Positions 1-8,493 of a DNA stretch of 64,000 bases are shown piece after piece. The DNA comes from Bacteroidota bacterium (GTDB taxonomy: Bacteria; Bacteroidota; Bacteroidia; Flavobacteriales_E; Vicingaceae). The DNA is taken from positions 310,001 through 374,000 of the forward strand of contig JABFGJ010000002.1 in assembly GCA_013112545.1 (NCBI GenBank). The letters run 5' to 3'. Position 1 is the first letter of the stretch. Each line of letters starts with the position of its first letter. The notes under the pieces were generated by a model that saw only the letters and a program-made list of their open reading frames with translations, was not told where the DNA came from and searched no databases. The position numbers were made by a program, and so were the translations under genes.

Positions 1-72
1 GGCAAAAAATAGACGTACTGAATTTGTAATTCTCTCAAAATAACAAACCTGCATTTATTTTTAAAATTTAAA

Positions 73-80
73 TATATTTG
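73..80 (+). promoter_or_regulatory. Candidate -7 promoter box (TATATTTG)
   Basis: TATATTTG is a perfect match to the Bacteroidota -7 consensus TAnnTTTG and lies 15 bases before the ATG of the DUF4920 lipoprotein gene. No clear TTTG -33 element is seen at the expected distance. Confidence 0.4.
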
Positions 81-94
81 CAAAAATTTATAAA

Positions 95-622
95 ATGAAA
101 AAAAGCTATTTATTAATCGCAATTGCAGGATTTACATTTTCTTGCAGTCAACCTGCTAAAGAAGTTGAGGCAGAGCCTGTTGAAGAAATACAAGAACAAG
201 TTGAAGCTACTGTGGAGATGGCAGCTGAAGGAGATAGCACTCACTTTGGTGCCTTAATCAATGATGAAGGTGCTGTATCTACAGATGAGTTTTTAGCCAT
301 GATGGAAGGTAAAGACTCTTTAGAAATAAAATTAGCGGCTGTTGCAACAGAAGTTTGTCAAAAGAAAGGCTGCTGGATGAAGGTTGAAACTGCTGAGGGT
401 GAAACCATGAGAATTAGATTTAAGGATTATGGCTTTTTTGTACCAAAAGACCTTGCTGGAAAAGAGGTTGTATTTAGCGGAAAAGCTTATAAAGAAACTG
501 TATCTGTAGAAGATTTAAAACATTATGCTGAAGATGGCGGTGAGTCAGAAGAAGAAATTGCAGCGATTACAGAGCCTGAAACAAGCATTACCTTTATGGC
601 TGACGGTGTTTTGATTAGATAA
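95..622 (+). CDS. DUF4920 domain lipoprotein
   Basis: A 175-residue lipoprotein. The signal peptide ends in a lipobox with Cys17 (FTFSC), so the mature protein is probably lipid-anchored in the envelope. A Glu-rich linker (residues 20-45) precedes a DUF4920-like domain (about 48-150) with the pattern EVCQKKGCWM (Cys88, Cys93), a cysteine pair seen in this family that could bind metal or form a disulfide. DUF4920 has no established function. The gene is preceded by a good -7 box and followed by a hairpin terminator shared with the convergent glycosyltransferase gene. The family call rests on the cysteine motif and overall layout. Confidence 0.8.
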   Translation: MKKSYLLIAIAGFTFSCSQPAKEVEAEPVEEIQEQVEATVEMAAEGDSTHFGALINDEGAVSTDEFLAMMEGKDSLEIKLAAVATEVCQKKGCWMKVETAEGETMRIRFKDYGFFVPKDLAGKEVVFSGKAYKETVSVEDLKHYAEDGGESEEEIAAITEPETSITFMADGVLIR

Positions 623-643
623 AACACCATCATAAAAGAATTG

Positions 644-672
644 AAAACCTCGAGTATTGCTCGGGGTTTTTT
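644..672. terminator. Intrinsic terminator between convergent genes
   Basis: The arms AAAACCTCGAG and CTCGGGGTTTT pair with one G-U pair around a 5-base loop. A T run follows on the + strand and an A run precedes, so it can stop transcription from both convergent genes. Confidence 0.8.
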
Positions 673-1721
673 TATACCATTTTTTGATAAAGTGCTATGT
701 ACCTTGATATGCATTTTTCCCAATTAAACCCTTGGGCATAGTTCTTCGTCTCTTTTGAAAAATTGGGATTTTTTTCAACTTCCTTCAATTTAGTTTGAAT
801 CAATTCTGCCATTTTTTCGGCTTCAAAACTTTCAAAATAAAACGCTTGTTTGCCACCAATCTCTGGCAGTGAGGTTTCTTGACTAAGAAAAACAGGTTTG
901 CCCGCCATCATGGCTTCTATAGGAGGTATTCCAAAACCTTCGGCTAATGATGGAAACAAAAAGGCTTCACAATTAGCATATAGGCTGAGTTTTTCAGTTT
1001 CACTTACTTTACCTAGCAAATGAACCCGACTTTCTAAATGATGCCGCTTAATCTCTTTTTTTACAAATTCGCCATAAGCTGTTTCGTGATTTCCTGCAAG
1101 CACCAATTGAGTTTCTGGAAAGAAGTTTAAAACTGGAATTAGGCTGTGGAAATTCTTTTTAAAGTTGAAAATTCCGATCGAAAAGAAGTATTTCTTTCCA
1201 TTAAGAAAAGCAGGTTTATTGAGAACTTGGTCAAAATTGGCTTCAACTCCATTATAAATAACTTCAATTTTTTTATTTCCTAAATCAAAATTTTGCTCAA
1301 CCATTGTTTTGGTGAATTTTGAAATACAAGTTATTGCATCAGCTCTCCGAATATTTTTTTGCAAGCGATTGCGATATTTTGTTTTCTTAATATCATTTTT
1401 CTCAATTAAAAAATTAAGGTCGTGAATGGTCAGTATTTGTTTGCAGTTTTTAGGTGGTAGATGCGAGGGAAACTGATGCAAGCTATGCCATAAATCAAAC
1501 TTGTTAGGATAGTTTGATATAAATCTCCTAAGAGTATTGGCCTTGTGAAACTGAAAATTATCAGCGTTTAAATCAAATTCAGCGGATTGTTTATACAGTA
1601 AATGGATAGAAATATCCTGTGGATTTCGCTCTAAAATTGCTTTGGCAAAATTCAAGGAAAATTGACCTAATCCTGAATAAAGATTATTCGTTTTGTATAT
1701 GTCAATGAGGATATTTCTCAT
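672..1721 (-). CDS. Glycosyltransferase family 4 (GT-B)
   Basis: A 349-residue GT-B glycosyltransferase of the GT4/RfaG type. The N-terminal acceptor domain (about 1-165) begins with ILIDIYKTNNLYSGLGQ. The C-terminal nucleotide-sugar domain (about 175-349) carries the classic E-x7-E signature, Glu261 and Glu269, in SLAEGFGIPPIEAMMAGKP. It probably transfers a sugar from an NDP-sugar onto a cell-surface glycan or lipid; donor and acceptor cannot be read from the sequence. No membrane segment is evident. It lies 25 bases downstream of the LtaS/MdoB-like gene on the same strand, so both may be co-transcribed for envelope glycan work. Confidence 0.85.
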   Translation of the reverse strand: MRNILIDIYKTNNLYSGLGQFSLNFAKAILERNPQDISIHLLYKQSAEFDLNADNFQFHKANTLRRFISNYPNKFDLWHSLHQFPSHLPPKNCKQILTIHDLNFLIEKNDIKKTKYRNRLQKNIRRADAITCISKFTKTMVEQNFDLGNKKIEVIYNGVEANFDQVLNKPAFLNGKKYFFSIGIFNFKKNFHSLIPVLNFFPETQLVLAGNHETAYGEFVKKEIKRHHLESRVHLLGKVSETEKLSLYANCEAFLFPSLAEGFGIPPIEAMMAGKPVFLSQETSLPEIGGKQAFYFESFEAEKMAELIQTKLKEVEKNPNFSKETKNYAQGFNWEKCISRYIALYQKMV

Positions 1722-1746
1722 GCTGATTATAAGAATCTAAATTAAA

Positions 1747-3687
1747 TCATTTATCTGTTGTTGCTTCTTCAAAGAGCAAGTTATTCTTCAACAGGTATTG
1801 ATATACCTGCAAGTTGGCTTTGCCATAATTTTCCATTTCTTGCACTTTTTCTTTTTGCTCATTTGCGTAGTTTGTTTTGTCAAGCTTTGCATAGTTAAAA
1901 AGTAAAGGCTCTGAATTTTTTTCTTGCCTTAAAATCAGGAGCATGCTGGTATCTAATACACCTAACTTATCGTCGCCATTGATAAAAATATAAGGGCGCT
2001 TTTCTTTGTTTAAATCTATTCCTAAGGTATTGTTGATGTAGCTCAAATTCAATTTACCCATAATGCTTGGGAATACATCTATTTGTCCGCCAATGTTGCT
2101 GTTTATGCTCGCGCTCGTATCTCCAGGTTGAAAGAAAATTAGTGGACTGTGAAAGTAATTTAAGGGGATTTCATAAGAGACATTCATGGATGCACCATGG
2201 TCGGCTATTAAAACAAACAAGGTGTTTTTGTACCAATTGGTTTTAGCAGCCATCTTAAAAAACTTTTGAATCGACCAATCGGCATACTCCACAATTTGGT
2301 CTTTAATGTCTTCATTTTTTGCCTTAAAATAGTCGGGAATATAATATGGGCCGTGGTCGCTTGCGGTCATTATGGTAGCGAAAAACGGCCCTTTTTTACT
2401 TTTTTCATTGAGAATTGGAATTGCAAATTCGAACATAAAATCATCGGGTACACCTAAAGTCGTTTTTACGGCAGATAAGGGATAATCTTTTTGAGAAATA
2501 ACATCTTGAAAATCATTAGCCATTAAAAAGCCACCGACATTGTCAAATTGTTCATCATGGGTACAGAAATATATGTTGTGATAGCCGTGTTTTTTCAATT
2601 CGGAACTGATGCCATTGTGATGTTGAATTTGCTTCATAGCATGTCTTCGATAAAGCGCAGGAAATGAAAACAGTGTGCTGAATATTCCATTGAAGGTATG
2701 AGTGCCAGCCGTATAAATGTGATTGAAATACTGTGCGTTCTGCGATAAACTATCTAAAAACGGAGTGAGGTTCTTCTGGTTGCCATGCCTTGTCATTTTT
2801 GCAGCACTCATGCTTTCCATAAGGATTAAAACCACATTTTGTTTGGGTTTTGAAATGCTGTCTGCTTCTATAAGTCGAGCTATCGGTGACTTAAAAGTGC
2901 TTTCAGGAACATTCAAGGATTTTTTGACTAGGTCAATTGCCTTATTTTCGTCCATTAAATTCAGCGTTTTGTTGCTCTCTTTCTGGCTATCTAAATAACT
3001 TCGCAATAGGGTGAAAACTGGATTCAAGCCCAATTGGTTGAGAAAAGCATCATTCGAAAAATAAGCTGTACCGACTCGGATGGGAGATTTTGTGCTAAAG
3101 CGGCCTCTAATCCCAAAAAAGATAAGCGTCAAACAAAGCAAGTAAACAATGCCTTTCAGATAGACTGGAAAGGTTTTTTCAATTTCTTTAAGGTTTAATA
3201 TGTGCTTTAATATTCTGTAGAATAGATAGATGAGAATAATGAAAGGAATAAGAATGCCTATGTATTTGGGTTCCTGTAGTATCATACTAAATACAAAACT
3301 GGCATTGTCGAGCCATTCAAAAGCCGTGATTGAAAAACGTGTGAAGAATTGTCCGAAGTAGGGGATGTCGGCTGCAGCAATTAAATAAGCCAAGGTGAAA
3401 AGGATGAAAATCCAATAGAAAAGGAAGGTTTTGAGTTTTCTTTTATTGAGATTAAAACTATCGAATACAAACAAAAGCAAGGCAGGAAGAGCCAATAGAT
3501 AACTCGAAATCACCAAATCGAAACGCAAGCCCATCAATAATGCGCTAAAAATATCACTGGTTTGTACTTCATTGAAATTGATTCGAGAACGCTCTACAAA
3601 AAGTAAAACCAATCTAAAAGCAGTGAATAGGCTTAAAACAAGCAAATAGATTTGGATGAGAATTTTAAGAACCGAAAACCGTTGCAT
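1747..3687 (-). CDS. LtaS/MdoB-like membrane sulfatase-fold transferase
   Basis: A 646-residue inner-membrane protein with about five hydrophobic segments in residues 8-195, then an extracytoplasmic alkaline-phosphatase-superfamily domain (about 280-630). Seen in the sequence: the metal-site strand NVVLILMESMS (Glu291), a THTFNG motif with a candidate Thr nucleophile near residue 331, SDHGPYY, and LIADHG with metal-binding Asp/His. In this family (LtaS, MdoB, EptA-like) such enzymes move phosphoglycerol or phosphoethanolamine from phospholipid to surface glycans. Substrate is not known here. The first codons (to about residue 19) also exist as a second copy at 4346-4402 because of the 81-bp duplication around the toxin-antitoxin pair. 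Confidence 0.85.
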   Translation of the reverse strand: MQRFSVLKILIQIYLLVLSLFTAFRLVLLFVERSRINFNEVQTSDIFSALLMGLRFDLVISSYLLALPALLLFVFDSFNLNKRKLKTFLFYWIFILFTLAYLIAAADIPYFGQFFTRFSITAFEWLDNASFVFSMILQEPKYIGILIPFIILIYLFYRILKHILNLKEIEKTFPVYLKGIVYLLCLTLIFFGIRGRFSTKSPIRVGTAYFSNDAFLNQLGLNPVFTLLRSYLDSQKESNKTLNLMDENKAIDLVKKSLNVPESTFKSPIARLIEADSISKPKQNVVLILMESMSAAKMTRHGNQKNLTPFLDSLSQNAQYFNHIYTAGTHTFNGIFSTLFSFPALYRRHAMKQIQHHNGISSELKKHGYHNIYFCTHDEQFDNVGGFLMANDFQDVISQKDYPLSAVKTTLGVPDDFMFEFAIPILNEKSKKGPFFATIMTASDHGPYYIPDYFKAKNEDIKDQIVEYADWSIQKFFKMAAKTNWYKNTLFVLIADHGASMNVSYEIPLNYFHSPLIFFQPGDTSASINSNIGGQIDVFPSIMGKLNLSYINNTLGIDLNKEKRPYIFINGDDKLGVLDTSMLLILRQEKNSEPLLFNYAKLDKTNYANEQKEKVQEMENYGKANLQVYQYLLKNNLLFEEATTDK

Positions 3688-3711
3688 GTTTTAAATTAAA
3701 GAGTTTGTATC
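3631..3711. repeat. 81-bp direct repeat, copy 1
   Basis: This copy spans the first 57 bases of the LtaS/MdoB-like gene and 24 bases upstream. It matches 4346-4426 in 80 of 81 positions; the only difference is C at 3680 versus T at 4395. The two copies start 715 bp apart and bracket the toxin-antitoxin pair. Confidence 0.97.
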
Positions 3712-3786
3712 GCTATGCGATTGAGGTTTTACGCTTGAATTATTGTTTATCCTATGTTTTGAATTTACAACATTAAAGTGAAATTG

Positions 3787-4089
3787 TTATACTTCTTTAT
3801 CTAATTTATTCGGATGTTGCCGACTGTCAAAAATTGTGATAATATTTATTCGTTTAGAATTAAAGCGATAATATAGACTAGTCTGTTTTGTAATTACACA
3901 TTTTCTTAAACCTTTTCCTTTTTTTGACTCGGGGAAGATTTCAGGTTGATTTTTAATTATTTCTATTGATGATTCTAGTTTTACTACAAAATCTTTTTTT
4001 ACACCAATAGACCAATTTTGGATTAGATAATCAAAAAGATTATCTAATTTCTTTTCAGCTGTTTTTGAAATAACAACAATTCTATTCAA
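3787..4089 (-). CDS. RelE/ParE family toxin
   Basis: A 100-residue protein with the layout of the ParE/RelE plasmid-stabilisation fold: helical N-terminus (KTAEKKLDNLFDYLIQNW), then IIKNQPEIFPES, KGLRKCVI and the strand pair TSLYYRF and NIITIFDSRQHPNK at the C-terminus. RelE members cut mRNA on the ribosome and ParE members poison gyrase; the sequence does not decide between them. Translation appears to start at TTG directly after the antitoxin TAG stop, which suggests coupled translation. The pair lies inside an inserted segment bounded by 81-bp direct repeats. Confidence 0.87.
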   Translation of the reverse strand: MNRIVVISKTAEKKLDNLFDYLIQNWSIGVKKDFVVKLESSIEIIKNQPEIFPESKKGKGLRKCVITKQTSLYYRFNSKRINIITIFDSRQHPNKLDKEV

Positions 4090-4311
4090 CTATCTGTGTT
4101 TTTGGATAAAAGTCTCATAGTCTGTTACTTCTTGGTTTTCTATTTCAATAGAAGCTTTTTCAATTTCTTGTTTTTGTTGCATGGTTAAATCATCCCAAAA
4201 ATCAGCTGTTTTTTCTCTTTTGAAAATATTTTTAATGGATTCGATAATTCTTGGGTTTTCAGTATCCAAAAGCATTTTTACCAATTCTATTTTTTCAGCT
4301 TGAATATTCAT
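4090..4311 (-). CDS. Antitoxin of RelE/ParE-type module
   Basis: A 73-residue, charged, mostly helical protein directly upstream of the toxin gene, with zero bases between its stop and the toxin start. Layout and size fit the small Bacteroidota antitoxins that pair with ParE/RelE toxins: an N-terminal helix (IELVKMLLDTENPRIIESI), a DFWDDLTMQQKQEIEKA segment, and an acidic tail (EVTDYETFIQKHR) likely to wrap the toxin. It probably also represses its own promoter, as most such antitoxins do, but no operator was identified. Confidence 0.82.
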   Translation of the reverse strand: MNIQAEKIELVKMLLDTENPRIIESIKNIFKREKTADFWDDLTMQQKQEIEKASIEIENQEVTDYETFIQKHR

Positions 4312-4345
4312 CGAATTTTATTTAGTATCAAAAATAATAAATTAA

Positions 4346-4426
4346 GCTTAAAACAAGCAAATAGATTTGGATGAGAATTTTAAGAACCGAAAACTGTTGC
4401 ATGTTTTAAATTAAAGAGTTTGTATC
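4346..4426. repeat. 81-bp direct repeat, copy 2 (dead ltaS-like 5' end)
   Basis: Second copy of the repeat at 3631-3711. It holds the last six codons and stop of the monooxygenase-like gene (4406-4426) plus the start codon (4400-4402) and first codons of the LtaS/MdoB-like gene, which here run into unrelated sequence and are a dead fragment. The pre-insertion junction, a 3-base gap between the two genes, can be read directly. Confidence 0.97.
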
Positions 4427-4726
4427 TTGAGCAAGGTAATCTTCTAACATTTCTAATTTATAAATGGTTTCTGATTGAATACAAGCATCTCGCATGTTTA
4501 AACTATGTGTTTTTGCTACTAATGGTAGTTTGTTGCCAAAGGTTTCCCACTTTTCTCTATTTGGCCATTGGGCATAAGCGATGTAGATGTTTTTTTCTTG
4601 GTGGTGTAATCGAGAGCCTAGACTTCCTTCATACTTATAAATTAATTTTGTCATTTCTGACCAAGCATGAATGAATTTTTGATCGCAATTCTCTTTGACT
4701 TCAAAACGGTAAATGACTGCAAACAT
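4406..4726 (-). CDS. Antibiotic biosynthesis monooxygenase (ABM) family protein
   Basis: A 106-residue ABM-type dimeric alpha-beta barrel. It begins with the family's typical strand (MFAVIYRFEVKENCDQKFIHAW), then YEGSLGSRLHH, IYIAYAQWPNREKWE and a helical C-terminus. ABM folds act as small cofactor-free monooxygenases or haem/quinol-handling proteins, so a precise role cannot be given. Its final codons lie in copy 2 of the 81-bp repeat. Before the toxin-antitoxin insertion its stop codon was only 3 bases from the ATG of the LtaS/MdoB-like gene, so the two were probably one transcript. Confidence 0.82.
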   Translation of the reverse strand: MFAVIYRFEVKENCDQKFIHAWSEMTKLIYKYEGSLGSRLHHQEKNIYIAYAQWPNREKWETFGNKLPLVAKTHSLNMRDACIQSETIYKLEMLEDYLAQDTNSLI

Positions 4727-4753
4727 TGAGTTTTATAATAAAATCGTTAAAAA

Positions 4754-4792
4754 ATTGAGGCCATGAACTTATATCAAATTCATGGCCTCAAT
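4754..4792 (-). terminator. Intrinsic terminator of the alcohol dehydrogenase gene
   Basis: A perfect 14-bp stem (ATTGAGGCCATGAA with its complement) around an 11-base loop. On the minus strand it is followed by a T run, placing it just after the dehydrogenase stop. Confidence 0.85.
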
Positions 4793-4807
4793 TTAGTTAA
4801 ATCTGAA

Positions 4808-5968
4808 TTAATATGCAGCCTCTACAATTTTTAAAACATCTTCAGGTTTTACAATACCTCGTTCTCCAATTGCAGTTTGGCCTCTACTAACTAGTCGCCT
4901 TTTAACTTCTTCAGCAGTTCCTTTATAATCTGGAGTGTATTCTGAGAGTTTTGTTTTGATTCCTAAACTATGGAAAAACGCTACAGTTTTTTCTATCCCT
5001 TTTTTTGCTTTTTCATCCAAACTTCCTTCTTGCACATTCCAAACTCGAGTGGCGTATTGGGCTAATTTATCTTTCTTTGCTTCAAAATTATGACTGTAAT
5101 GGCTTCCAGTTAAAATGGCTAGAGTTCTAGCGTGGTCTATGCCGTATAGAGCAGTTAATTCATGTCCCATAACATGAATCGCCCAGTCCGAAGGGACACC
5201 CTTTTGGATGAGTCCATTTAAAGCCATGGTGCAATTCCACATAAAGTTGGCCGCTGCATTATAATTGCTTGGATCTTTTAGTATTATCGGAGCTATTTCA
5301 ACGATGCTTTGCATAATACCTTCGGCAATTCTGTCTTGCAATAATGCACCAACGGGATAGGTCATGTACTGTTCTAATACATGCGTAAAAGAATCTGCAA
5401 GTCCATTGGCGATTTGTCTTGGTGGAATCGAATGAACAACCTGTGGATCTAAAATCGAGAATTGAGGAAATAAACCTGGGCCACCCATGCCTAATTTTTC
5501 TTTTGTTTCTGCTCTGGTTACAACAGCGCTAGAATTCATTTCCGAACCAGTTGCAGGTAAAGTAAGTACCGTTCCAAAAGGCATCCCTTTATAAGTCCGG
5601 ATGTGTTGAGTTAAAATATCCCAAGGTTCTTTACCTGTGAATAAAGCAGCTGAAGACAAAAACTTTGTTCCATCAATGACAGAACCACCGCCAACTGCTA
5701 ACAAAAAGGTGATGTTTTCTTTTTTTATCAGCTCAAGAGCATCCATCAATATGGCATATTCTGGGTTTGCTGGAATTCCTCCAAACTCGATAAGTTCAAA
5801 ATCGGCTAATGCATTTTTAACCTGATCGTAAACACCGTTTTTCTTAATACTTCCACCGCCGTAAAGCAATAAAACTTTTGCGCCAGATGGTATTTCTGTA
5901 GTTAATTTCTGGATGCTGTCTTTTCCAAAAATAATTTTTGTTGGATTGTGAAATTCGAAGTTGTTCAT
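4808..5968 (-). CDS. yqhD: YqhD-type iron-containing alcohol dehydrogenase
   Basis: A 386-residue group III alcohol dehydrogenase, the usual length for the YqhD/BDH subgroup. Residues 1-185 form the nucleotide domain with AVGGGSVIDGTKF and LTLPATGSEMN. The helical domain carries the metal ligands in ANGLADSFTHVLEQY, HVMGHELTALYG and DHARTLAI. E. coli YqhD is NADPH-dependent and reduces toxic short-chain aldehydes such as those from lipid peroxidation; the strong end-to-end resemblance supports the same role here. It is a single gene with its own terminator. Confidence 0.9.
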   Translation of the reverse strand: MNNFEFHNPTKIIFGKDSIQKLTTEIPSGAKVLLLYGGGSIKKNGVYDQVKNALADFELIEFGGIPANPEYAILMDALELIKKENITFLLAVGGGSVIDGTKFLSSAALFTGKEPWDILTQHIRTYKGMPFGTVLTLPATGSEMNSSAVVTRAETKEKLGMGGPGLFPQFSILDPQVVHSIPPRQIANGLADSFTHVLEQYMTYPVGALLQDRIAEGIMQSIVEIAPIILKDPSNYNAAANFMWNCTMALNGLIQKGVPSDWAIHVMGHELTALYGIDHARTLAILTGSHYSHNFEAKKDKLAQYATRVWNVQEGSLDEKAKKGIEKTVAFFHSLGIKTKLSEYTPDYKGTAEEVKRRLVSRGQTAIGERGIVKPEDVLKIVEAAY

Positions 5969-6041
5969 GGGTTTTATTTATCTAGCAGAATAACGATTGA
6001 AGGCTTGGTTTTGTTTAGGTTTTGATTCACTTTAAAAGCTC

Positions 6042-7028
6042 CTAGATGCTATTACTATGGTCATTTTCTTCACTCCTCCTTTTAATGATAGCTAAGATAT
6101 TTTCTTGAATGTCTTTCATTATCAGTTTACTCCAAAACCCGCTATAAAAATTAAAACTTGTAGAGAGCCTAAATTGGGATGTTAAATGTAAAACCACTTT
6201 CTTTTCATTTATTTTTTCAATTACATACTTTCCTTCTAATACATCAAAGTATTTCCCTCCAACTAATACGTGTTCGTCTAATGCTTTTGGAGGAATCGAT
6301 TCTGGATCAGCAATAATGTTAAATGCCAATATTCTATTAATCTGCATTTGGGTAATTGTTTCTGTAAAAAAAAGTCCTCTATCAAAGATTGCTTTTCTAA
6401 CCCCTCCGATTGCAATTGTATCAAGTTGTGCTTCAATCGGCCTGGGAAAGCCCATAAACTGGAATAGAGTATTGTTGTTTTCAAACTCAGAAATTTCCTT
6501 TACTCTTGTAATATTATCCCAAACAGTCTTGTCTGAAGCGTTTATTTCAACTGTAGTATGTTCTGTAAATATTTTATCAGTTAGTCCAATTAAGTTCTCT
6601 ATTGGTGCAAATAGGAATGGGAGTAATATAAAAAATGAGACATACAGTTTGTTATTGGGTTTATTTCTTTTAAAAATCCGAACTCCTATAAAACCACCAA
6701 GTAATGCCATGAATAAGAATACTGGCAAAGCCATTAATGCACAAATAATTCCCTCTTTTCCTGATAAGACCGAAATACTAATCAAACCCAAAATAGCAAA
6801 AAATGGCATAGTAATAAATACTATTTTCCTAGAGCTTGTAATTTTGTCGTTATGGTATGCTGTTATCAACCCAATAACAAAAGGAACTATGAACATAAAT
6901 GACATTGTCATCAAACCATAGGTAGGAAACAATGCATTACCTCTAAAATCTTCTAATGCAAATATTGATCGAGAAACAAGGCCATAGGTAGTTCCATACA
7001 ATAGACCTTTCCATTTTTCTATGTTCAT
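6042..7028 (-). CDS. Polytopic membrane protein with C-terminal SRPBCC-like domain
   Basis: A 328-residue protein of unknown function. Residues 1-150 hold about four hydrophobic segments (for example SFMFIVPFVIGLITAY, MPFFAILGLISISVL, MALPVFLFMALLGGFIG, FFILLPFLFAPIENLIG). Residues about 165-315 look like an SRPBCC/polyketide-cyclase fold: VEINASDKTVWDNITRVKEIS, then TETITQMQINRILAFNI, and a long C-terminal helix. SRPBCC domains bind hydrophobic ligands, so a lipid-binding or sensing role is possible but is inference. It stands alone between the dehydrogenase and the M42 peptidase genes. Confidence 0.65.
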   Translation of the reverse strand: MNIEKWKGLLYGTTYGLVSRSIFALEDFRGNALFPTYGLMTMSFMFIVPFVIGLITAYHNDKITSSRKIVFITMPFFAILGLISISVLSGKEGIICALMALPVFLFMALLGGFIGVRIFKRNKPNNKLYVSFFILLPFLFAPIENLIGLTDKIFTEHTTVEINASDKTVWDNITRVKEISEFENNNTLFQFMGFPRPIEAQLDTIAIGGVRKAIFDRGLFFTETITQMQINRILAFNIIADPESIPPKALDEHVLVGGKYFDVLEGKYVIEKINEKKVVLHLTSQFRLSTSFNFYSGFWSKLIMKDIQENILAIIKRRSEENDHSNSI

Positions 7029-7059
7029 TTGTTTGTTATCAATTTAAATGTTTCAACCC

Positions 7060-8160
7060 CTACTTAATATACCTAAAATCATGGCCATCTTCTATTTTTA
7101 ACAAACAAGCATAAATCAATCGGATAACATTTTCTACATCTACTTTGTGCACCATTTCTACAGTGGTGTGCATATACCTCAAGGGTAAAGAAATTAAAGC
7201 CGAAGCAACTCCGCCAGTGGCATAAGCAAAGGCATCGGTATCAGTGCCTGTTATTCTAGATGCTGCATAACGTTGAAACTCGATTTTCTCCTTCTCAGCA
7301 GTTTCGATGATTAATTCTCTTAAATTATTTTGCACCGCTGGGCCATAAGCAATTACAGGGCCTTTCCCAGCCGTAAAATCTCCTTGCTCAATCTTATTTA
7401 TCATCGGGGTTTGTGTGTCGTGACAAACATCGGTTACTATGGCTACGTCTGGTTTTATTTTTTCTACAATCATTTCAGCACCACGCAAGCCAACTTCTTC
7501 TTGCACAGCATTGGTAATGTATAAACCAAAAGGCAATTTTTGTTTGTTTTCTTTTAACAAACGGGCAACTTCTGCAATCATAAAGCCACCAATGCGATTA
7601 TCTAAAGCACGACCAACATAGTATTTTTTGTTCATGCACATTAATTCATCGGGATAGGTAATGACACAACCCACATGAACACCCAATTTTTCTACTTCTT
7701 CTTTGCTTGTGCAACCGCAGTCTAAAAAGATATTATTCATCTTTGGAGTTTCTTCAGCTTTGCCCGATATACTATTTCGAGTATGTATCGCCGGCCATCC
7801 AAAAACGGCAGGTACTATCCCTTTTTTGGTGTGTATATTTACCCTTTTCGAAGGTGCAATCATGTGGTCTGAGCCACCATTTCTACGCACATAAATAAAT
7901 CCATCTTTGGTTATATAATGCACATACCAGCTAATTTCATCGGCATGTGCTTCAATAACTACTTTGTATTTTGCTTTAGGATTGATAACTGCTACAGCTG
8001 TTCCATAAGTATCAACAAAGGTTTCGTCCACATAAGGCTTTATGTGTTTTAACCATATTTTTTGGCCTTCACTTTCATAACCTGTTGGCGAAGCATTGTT
8101 GAGGTATTGATATAAAAATTTTTCGGATTCTTTGGTAATTATTGTTTTTTTCTTCGCCAT
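7060..8160 (-). CDS. M42 family metallopeptidase (aminopeptidase)
   Basis: A 366-residue M42 peptidase, the co-catalytic zinc aminopeptidase family often misnamed endoglucanase M. Family elements are visible in order: the first metal-binding strand VVIEAHADEISWYV, the PDZ-like insertion (DHMIAPSKRVNIHTKKG), the bridging Asp in GRALDNRIGG, the catalytic Glu pair in AVQEEVGLRGAEM, and VTDVCHDT. A late His is in LRYMHTTVEMVHK. It is expected to be a cytosolic oligomer trimming N-terminal residues from peptides. No signal peptide. Confidence 0.92.
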   Translation of the reverse strand: MAKKKTIITKESEKFLYQYLNNASPTGYESEGQKIWLKHIKPYVDETFVDTYGTAVAVINPKAKYKVVIEAHADEISWYVHYITKDGFIYVRRNGGSDHMIAPSKRVNIHTKKGIVPAVFGWPAIHTRNSISGKAEETPKMNNIFLDCGCTSKEEVEKLGVHVGCVITYPDELMCMNKKYYVGRALDNRIGGFMIAEVARLLKENKQKLPFGLYITNAVQEEVGLRGAEMIVEKIKPDVAIVTDVCHDTQTPMINKIEQGDFTAGKGPVIAYGPAVQNNLRELIIETAEKEKIEFQRYAASRITGTDTDAFAYATGGVASALISLPLRYMHTTVEMVHKVDVENVIRLIYACLLKIEDGHDFRYIK

Positions 8161-8493
8161 AGGGATTGTAAAGTTTAGTGTTTATTATGATGAATAAACG
8201 TAGGATTTTTTTTAAAGAACTAAAAATTCAAAAAAAGTATTCAAATTCAAATTTTGCTTTTCAAAACTTTAATACGCTTAGGCTGTTTTAATACCGAAAT
8301 GAACAAATATTCAGTCTAATTTTGGCTGAATCTTCATTGAACAGTTAATTGTATTCAACAGCATATACCACTGTATGAATACAAATTTTAGACTATTTTT
8401 TTATTCACATTGGTATAATTTGCGAATCAGTACATCAATTATATAAAATTGAATCTAATTTCGCCTTGCTTTCTAAATTGATTGCCCATTAAT
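8161..8493. other. AT-rich divergent intergenic region
   Basis: About 330 bases between the divergent M42 peptidase and the uncharacterised two-gene unit. It presumably holds both promoters, but no box matches TAnnTTTG perfectly on the + strand near the start. No gene, RNA or clear hairpin was found. Confidence 0.5.

Noticed and set aside
3631-4426. The 81-bp repeats considered as insertion-sequence ends
   Set aside because: They are direct, not inverted, there is no transposase, and their sequence is ordinary gene-junction DNA.
6316-6921. A 201-codon + strand frame opposite the SRPBCC membrane protein
   Set aside because: It is an antisense shadow of the membrane-protein codons; the minus-strand protein has clear helices and a domain pattern.
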